Source: Streptomyces sp. NBC_00178 (GTDB lineage Bacteria > Actinomycetota > Actinomycetes > Streptomycetales > Streptomycetaceae). Taken from it: a stretch of DNA of 64,000 bases. A model generated the notes under the pieces. It did not search any database. It was not told where the DNA came from and saw only the letters and a program-made list of their open reading frames with translations. Location of the stretch: positions 2,170,001-2,234,000 of the forward strand of contig NZ_CP108143.1 of the NCBI RefSeq assembly GCF_036206005.1, in the 5' to 3' direction. The translations under genes were made by a program, and so were the position numbers. Below, in pieces: positions 59,774 through 64,000 of this stretch. The first letter of the stretch is position 1. Each line of letters begins with the position of its first letter.

Positions 59774-60589
59774 GTGAATATCCGCTCCCTCTCCCGAGGC
59801 GACGGCGTGGTGATCGGAGCAGCGGTCGTGCTGTTCATCGCCTCTTTCCTCGACCTCTCCGGCTTCGACTGCCCCTCGGGCGTGGACTGTTCCGGCTACA
59901 GCGCGAACGCCTGGGACTCGCTCTCCCTCCTGATGGGCATCTTCCTGGCCGGCATCATCGGCGCCGCGCTGCTGATCGTCAGCCGCGCGATGCCGGGCCG
60001 CAAGATCGCCGGTTTCGAACTGGGCCAGTTCGGCGCGGCGTTCACCGTGTACGCGCTGTGGACCATGTTCTGGACGATCATCGACGCCGGTGACGCCGGT
60101 GCCGGTCTGATCCTCGGGCTGCTCGCCACCCTCGTGCTGGCGGGCGCCGCGGTCGCCACCCCGCTGGTCCCCGCGCTGAAGGCGCCGCTCATGGGCGCTC
60201 CCCGTCCGGCGCAGGGCGTCCAGCCGGCCTACGGCCAGCAGCCCGGCCAGGGGTACGGCTACCCGGGCCAGCAGCAGTTCGGCGGACAGCAGGGCCAGCC
60301 GCAGCCGTACGGCGCGCAGCAGGCGCAGCCCGGCCAGCAGGAGCAGCACGCGGCTCCGCAGACCTCCCAGGGCGGTGGCGCACCGGCCGCCGACTTCACG
60401 CCGTTCTGGTTCGCGGTGCCGGTCGCGCGTCCGCTGTACGGCGAGGACGGCTCCCCCAACCCGATCGCGGAGCTCGCCCCCGGCACGTGGTACCTCGCGG
60501 TCGAGCAGCGCGGCCCCGGGCTCATCGCCCAGACGCAGGACGGCCGTCGCGGCCTGCTGCAGGACACCACGGGCATCCAGCGAGGCTGA
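59774..60589 (+). CDS. Multi-pass membrane protein with Gln/Gly/Pro-rich cytoplasmic tail (DUF5336-like)
   Basis: 271 residues from GTG 59774 with AAGGA 7 nt upstream. Four membrane helices occupy about residues 11-145, with Cys pairs in an outer loop (FDCPSGVDCSGY). A flexible Gln/Gly/Pro/Tyr tail (about 155-210, as in PGQGYGYPGQQQF) leads to a small C-terminal domain (FWFAVPVARPLYG; LAPGTWYLAVEQRGPGLIAQ). This tripartite layout resembles the DUF5336 actinobacterial proteins; role unknown. A 13-bp stem terminator follows. Confidence 0.75.
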   Translation: MNIRSLSRGDGVVIGAAVVLFIASFLDLSGFDCPSGVDCSGYSANAWDSLSLLMGIFLAGIIGAALLIVSRAMPGRKIAGFELGQFGAAFTVYALWTMFWTIIDAGDAGAGLILGLLATLVLAGAAVATPLVPALKAPLMGAPRPAQGVQPAYGQQPGQGYGYPGQQQFGGQQGQPQPYGAQQAQPGQQEQHAAPQTSQGGGAPAADFTPFWFAVPVARPLYGEDGSPNPIAELAPGTWYLAVEQRGPGLIAQTQDGRRGLLQDTTGIQRG

Positions 60590-60603
60590 TCCGTCGCAGG
60601 CAG

Positions 60604-60633
60604 AGTGGCCCCCGCCGGACGGCGGGGGCCACT
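60604..60633. terminator. Bidirectional terminator
   Basis: AGTGGCCCCCGCC (60604-60616) pairs perfectly with GGCGGGGGCCACT (60621-60633) across GGAC, between convergent genes ending at 60589 and 60672. Confidence 0.85.
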
Positions 60634-60671
60634 GCCGTCGCCGGACCGGTGCGCCGGCCCGGGCGGGCCGC

Positions 60672-61451
60672 TCAGCCGAACGACGACCTCTCCAGCCAGA
60701 AGTCCAGCAGGCTCCGGTCGCCCAGCACCTCCAGTCCGCCCTCGTCCGGCTTCCGCCTGCGGTTGAACGCGAGCATGAGCCCGGTCAGCGGGCCCCGGAG
60801 GGCCACCGTCGCCTTCGCGTGGGCGTGCCGCCAGGTGAACCCGTCCTCGCCGAACTCGATCAGCCACTCCGCGTCGGCCGCGTCGGTCGCGTGCAGGTGC
60901 AAGGACCGCCCGCCGCCCCGGAGTTCGGCTGCTTCGGGGTCTCCCCCGGCCTGGGCGAACGCGACGATCTCCAGCCATTCGGTGATCGTGTCGGCGGCCA
61001 GGTCCGGCGCCACCTCGAAGTCCCGGCCCACGGCCGCCGCGGCGTCCGCCCGGTGGACGGCGGTCTCGTGGGCCATGCGACGGGCCCAGAACGCGGTGCG
61101 GCGTTCCCACGCCCACGTCCACACCTCCGTGTCCGGGCCTGCCTCCCGCAGGGCGGCGACGGTCGCGGCGGCGCCCTCGGCGAGCCAGGCGTCCAGTGCG
61201 GCGGCGTCACCGGAGGCCGGACCCCCGCTGCCGGGCACCGCGTCGTCCGGGATCTCCGCGGCCGCCCGGGTGCGCACGATCTCACCGGCCCAGCGGTGCG
61301 CCCCGCCGACGTGGACGACCAGCTCGCGCAGGTTCCAGTCGGGGCAGGTGGGAACCCGCGCGGCCAGGTCCGCGTCCCTGACGAGATCCCTCAACAGGTC
61401 GGTCTGGGCCAGGATCTCGTCGCAGTAGCGCGCGTGCGCAAGAGGCGTCAT
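60672..61451 (-). CDS. Maleylpyruvate isomerase-family, mycothiol-dependent enzyme
   Basis: 259 residues. The N-terminal DinB-like four-helix domain carries the metal histidines (VPTCPDWNLRELVVHVGGAH and AHETAVHRADAAAAVG), and the C-terminal part (LHLHATDAADAEWLIE; ATVALRGPLTGLMLAFNRR) is the SCP2-like or MDMPI_C half. Members use mycothiol, the actinobacterial thiol, for isomerisation or conjugation. Substrate is not predictable. ATG at 61451. Its minus-strand neighbour upstream is a lipoprotein gene, 55 nt away. Confidence 0.88.
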   Translation of the reverse strand: MTPLAHARYCDEILAQTDLLRDLVRDADLAARVPTCPDWNLRELVVHVGGAHRWAGEIVRTRAAAEIPDDAVPGSGGPASGDAAALDAWLAEGAAATVAALREAGPDTEVWTWAWERRTAFWARRMAHETAVHRADAAAAVGRDFEVAPDLAADTITEWLEIVAFAQAGGDPEAAELRGGGRSLHLHATDAADAEWLIEFGEDGFTWRHAHAKATVALRGPLTGLMLAFNRRRKPDEGGLEVLGDRSLLDFWLERSSFG

Positions 61452-61506
61452 CCCCGCACCCTATGGGGCTGCCCCGGGCCGCTTCAGCCGGATTTCCGGC
61501 CCGCCG

Positions 61507-62076
61507 TCATCCGGTCAGCTGGGAGGTGGACGGCACCTTGTCCGTCACCTCGGCGCCCGCACTCCTCCCGGCGTCCTTGACACCGTTGATGACGTCCTCG
61601 ACGGCGCCGACGTCACCGGCCCCCGCCTCGCCCTTGCCGAACTTCGCGGCCAGGCCCTCCAGGGACGCGATGCCCGCGGTGAGGGGAGCGACGGCCCTGG
61701 ACAGCAGGGGGTCGCCCTTGGCGTTGCCCGCGGCCGCCTTGAGCCGGTTGAACGCGAAGGCGCTGGCGAGGCCCGCCTTGACCATCGCGAACTTCCGCCC
61801 GTCCGCGCCCTTCTTGAACTTGCCGGCCCGGTAGGGCTTCACGATCCACTGGTACGCGGCTCCGGCCGCGAGGCCGGCGTTGGCGACGAACTTCGTCTTC
61901 GCGTACTTCTGGGCCTGCGCCGACGTCGTGGGGCTCGCGCCCGTGGAGCTGCCGGCGCTCGCGCTGCTGCTGCCGCCGCCGGAGTCGTCCCCGCCGCAGG
62001 CCGTGCCCGCCACGAGCACGGCGCAGCAGAGCAGTACCGGCAGGAGAAGGCGGCGGAGCGGGGCGGTACGGGGCAC
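61507..62076 (-). CDS. Small lipoprotein, unknown function
   Basis: 189 residues from GTG 62076, with GGAGG 6 nt upstream. Signal peptide with lipobox AGTAC, Cys27, followed by a Ser/Gly-rich linker and an all-helical body with basic segments (KYAKTKFVANAGLAAGAAYQ; GADGRKFAMVKAGLASAFAF). No named family is recognised. It is divergent from the two-helix membrane protein gene at 62216 (139 nt apart). Confidence 0.8.
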   Translation of the reverse strand: MPRTAPLRRLLLPVLLCCAVLVAGTACGGDDSGGGSSSASAGSSTGASPTTSAQAQKYAKTKFVANAGLAAGAAYQWIVKPYRAGKFKKGADGRKFAMVKAGLASAFAFNRLKAAAGNAKGDPLLSRAVAPLTAGIASLEGLAAKFGKGEAGAGDVGAVEDVINGVKDAGRSAGAEVTDKVPSTSQLTG

Positions 62077-62215
62077 GGCGAGCCTCCTTGGCCGGCGCTT
62101 CACGGTGAGTGACGCGACTCGGCACTCACGGCCAGGCTCACCCCTGCCGCGGCGGTCCGCCACCCGGTGCCCGCCGTACGGGTTTCACCCACGGCGAAGC
62201 GGCAATCAGGAGTCC

Positions 62216-62506
62216 ATGTCAACTAGACGAAGCTCAGGAAGCAGCACCGCCGCGCGGGTCATAGCCATCATCGCGGACATCATGGCGTTCATCCTCATCC
62301 TGTGGATCCTGATGTACCTGCTCGACGCCAACCGGGGCAACGAGCTGGTCCAGTTCGTCCACGACTCGGCCAACTGGCTGGCCGGCTGGTCGTACGACCT
62401 GTTCACCTTCGACAAGGCCTGGGCGCGTGTCGTCGCCGGTTACGGTCTGGCCGCCGTCGTCTACCTCTTCATCGGGCACGCCGTGGCGGGCCGGGTCCGC
62501 CGCTGA
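62216..62506 (+). CDS. Small two-helix membrane protein
   Basis: 96 residues from ATG 62216 (AGGAG 4 nt upstream). Helix 1 about residues 15-36 (VIAIIADIMAFILILWILMY) and helix 2 about 71-90 (VVAGYGLAAVVYLFIGHAVA); between them a soluble loop NELVQFVHDSANWLAGWSYD. Function unknown; conserved small membrane proteins of this layout occur widely in actinomycetes. The loop is extracellular or cytosolic depending on topology. It ends before a very strong terminator. Confidence 0.8.
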   Translation: MSTRRSSGSSTAARVIAIIADIMAFILILWILMYLLDANRGNELVQFVHDSANWLAGWSYDLFTFDKAWARVVAGYGLAAVVYLFIGHAVAGRVRR

Positions 62507-62520
62507 CCCGCCGCCGGCGG

Positions 62521-62573
62521 CCCTGGCTTCGGGTCCGCACCGAGCCCCGCTCGGTGCGGACCCGAAGCCAGGG
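62521..62573. terminator. Very strong bidirectional terminator (24-bp stem)
   Basis: The 24 bases 62521-62544 pair perfectly with 62550-62573 around loop CCCCG; the arms carry CCCTGGCTTCGGGTCC and its complement. It lies between the convergent membrane protein and toroid enzyme genes. Confidence 0.92.
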
Positions 62574-62588
62574 GTTACGGGACAGCCC

Positions 62589-63662
62589 TCAGCGGCAGCA
62601 GTCCGGTTCGAGTCCCGACGGCAGGCGCTCGCCGCCGAAGACGGCGGTGGTCGCCTCGTCGCCACCGAGGGCGGCGACCGCGAGGAGCAGCGAGCCGGCC
62701 GTCCAGGTGGTGAGCTCCTCCGGCCAGACGGCCTTCTCGCCCTCGAAGACGTAACCCGTCCAGTACAGCCCGCCCTCGGCGCGCAGGTGCTGGACGGACT
62801 GCAGGATCTCCAGCGCCCGGTCGGACTCCCCCGTCGCCCAGAGGGCCAGGGCCAGTTCGCAGCTCTCCCCGCCGGTCACCCAGGGGTTGGGCACCACACA
62901 GCGCACTCCGAGCCCGGGGACGACGAAGCGGTCCCAGCCCTCCTGGATCCTCCGCGTCGCCTCGGCCCCGGTGACCGCGCCGCCGAGGACCGGGTAGTAC
63001 CAGTCCATCGAGTAGCGGCTCTTGTCCAGGAAACGCTCAGGGTGCTCGCGGATCGCGTGACCGAGCGCCCCGGCCGCCAGCTCCCAGTCGGGCTGCGGCT
63101 CCTCGCGCTGTTCGGCCAGGGCCAGCGCACAGCGCAGCGCCTGGTGGACCGAGGAGGAACCGGTCAGCAGGGCGTCCGTGACGGGGGTGCCGTCCGCCTC
63201 GCGTTTCCAGCCGATCTGCCCGCCGGGCTGCTGGAGTCCCAGCACGAACTCCGTCGCCGCGTAGACCGTCGGCCACATCCGGTCGGCGAAGGCGTCGTCG
63301 CCGGTGGCCAGGTAGTGGTGCCAGACGCCGACGGCGACGTACGCGCAGAAGTTGCTCTCGCGGCAGTGGTCGGTGGGACGGTCCGGGTCGCCGTCCTGGT
63401 ACGCGGCGTACCAGGAGCCGTCCTCGTTCTGGTTGCGGGCCAGCCACGCGTAGGCCCGTGCGGCGGCCTCGTGCTCGCCCGCCGCGTCGAGCGCCATGGC
63501 GGCCTCGGTGTGGTCCCAGGGGTCGAGGTGGTGGCCGCGGAACCAGGGCAGCGCCCCGTCCTCCCGCTGCACGGCGAGCAGCGCGCCCACCGTCTCGGCG
63601 GCCTGCGCGGCGGTGAGGACGCCCGGCAGGACCAGGTGTTCGGTCTGCTCGGGTGTGCTCAC
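62589..63662 (-). CDS. Alpha/alpha-toroid (prenyltransferase/squalene cyclase-like) protein
   Basis: 357 residues from GTG 63662, which overlaps the upstream stop (GTGA). The repeats TAAQAAETVGALLAVQREDG, YAWLARNQNEDGSWYAAYQD, FVLGLQQPGGQIGW and GESCELALALWATGESDR alternate helices as in the alpha6/alpha6 barrel of terpene cyclases and prenyltransferases. There is no DxDD cyclisation motif seen, so the function may differ. It is co-transcribed with the methyltransferase gene entering from the right edge. Confidence 0.78.
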   Translation of the reverse strand: MSTPEQTEHLVLPGVLTAAQAAETVGALLAVQREDGALPWFRGHHLDPWDHTEAAMALDAAGEHEAAARAYAWLARNQNEDGSWYAAYQDGDPDRPTDHCRESNFCAYVAVGVWHHYLATGDDAFADRMWPTVYAATEFVLGLQQPGGQIGWKREADGTPVTDALLTGSSSVHQALRCALALAEQREEPQPDWELAAGALGHAIREHPERFLDKSRYSMDWYYPVLGGAVTGAEATRRIQEGWDRFVVPGLGVRCVVPNPWVTGGESCELALALWATGESDRALEILQSVQHLRAEGGLYWTGYVFEGEKAVWPEELTTWTAGSLLLAVAALGGDEATTAVFGGERLPSGLEPDCCR

Positions 63663-64000
63663 GCCTCGGCCCTGGGAAGGTGCGGCTTGGTCGCGTACGC
63701 CACGAAGCTCTTCCCGACGACCGGGTTGAGCAGCTGCTCGGCGACCCGGGTGGCCAGGGGCTTCTTCATGATGTCCCAGACCAGGAGCTTGTGATAGGCG
63801 CGCACCGGCAGCGCCTTCTCGTTGTCCACGCCGAACGCGCACTTCAGCCACCAGTAGGGGCTGTGCAGGGCGTGCGCGTGGTGGGTGCCGTAGGGCTTGA
63901 GACCGGCCTCGCGGATGCGGCCGAGCAGTTCGTCGGCCTTGTAGATCCGGATGTGGCCGCCCTCGACCTCGTGGTAGGCGTCGGAGAGCGCCCAGCAGAC
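63659..64000 (-). CDS. Class I SAM-dependent methyltransferase, C-terminal part (runs off right edge)
   Basis: 113 residues of the C-terminus are in the window. SDAYHEVEGGHIRIYKADEL and LKPYGTHHAHALHSPYWWLK, then VAEQLLNPVVGKSFVAYATK, are the C-terminal pattern of the actinobacterial class I methyltransferases that pair with a toroid enzyme gene. The catalytic half is outside the window. Its stop overlaps the next start (GTGA). Confidence 0.8.
   Translation of the reverse strand, partial: VCWALSDAYHEVEGGHIRIYKADELLGRIREAGLKPYGTHHAHALHSPYWWLKCAFGVDNEKALPVRAYHKLLVWDIMKKPLATRVAEQLLNPVVGKSFVAYATKPHLPRAEA

Overview
The window is about 64 kb of very GC-rich DNA with strong G/C at codon third positions, frequent GTG starts and many GTGA/ATGA/TGATG gene overlaps. 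The gene content (SARP regulator, F420 and mycothiol enzymes, bifunctional DNA primase/polymerase protein, HtaA heme proteins, DmdR/IdeR-type iron boxes, ECF sigma factor with a CU044_5270 partner) points to a Streptomyces chromosome. The species cannot be told from the sequence. No CRISPR array, rRNA, tRNA, insertion sequence or phage gene was seen; the one confident RNA gene is RNase P RNA.

Layout. 1-6.3 kb: end of a SARP regulator, a site-2 protease, F420-NADPH oxidoreductase, an MFS exporter and a methionine aminopeptidase. 6.3-18.6 kb: an iron/heme block with an iron-box heme oxygenase, a PhzF enzyme, two two-domain HtaA heme-binding surface proteins divergent from a hmuTUV hemin ABC importer, then efeO-efeB-efeU ferrous iron/heme uptake and a trailing lipoprotein. 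18.6-31 kb: housekeeping and accessory genes (primase-like protein, TetR, DDAH-like hydrolase, Rsm22-like methyltransferase, Bcr/CflA exporter, oxidoreductases, PhoD phosphatase, secreted lamin-tail protein, second PhzF). 31-36.3 kb: a TetR gene divergent from a frameshifted MFS gene, GNAT, glycosyltransferase, Usp, PPOX. 36.7-43.8 kb: a lone P450, an ECF sigma/anti-sigma-like pair, rnpB, an RNB ribonuclease, yaaA and a KDPG-type aldolase. 43.8-47.4 kb: a tightly overlapped minus-strand operon (Nif3-like, zinc-ribbon protein with a CTG start, RNase H/phosphatase, TauE-like exporter). 47.5-48.6 kb: an iron-boxed siderophore-binding lipoprotein. 48.7-54.5 kb: a propeller-like protein, then an ABC exporter with its own two-component system. 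54.5-64 kb: two MFS exporters, a methyltransferase, an amidase, membrane proteins and the start of a toroid-enzyme/methyltransferase operon running off the right edge.

How the genes work together: the iron block reads as a relay under iron control. HtaA proteins would capture heme at the surface, HmuT/U/V would import it, heme oxygenase would release its iron, and EfeO/B/U would take up ferrous iron or iron taken from heme. The siderophore lipoprotein 30 kb away carries the same type of box. The most unusual non-coding signals are short tandem duplications sitting on or just after the stop codons of four genes (three of them MFS exporters), a three-copy dispersed intergenic repeat with a palindromic core, a 122-nt efeU/lipoprotein overlap, and a CTG start coupled to the upstream stop as CTGA.
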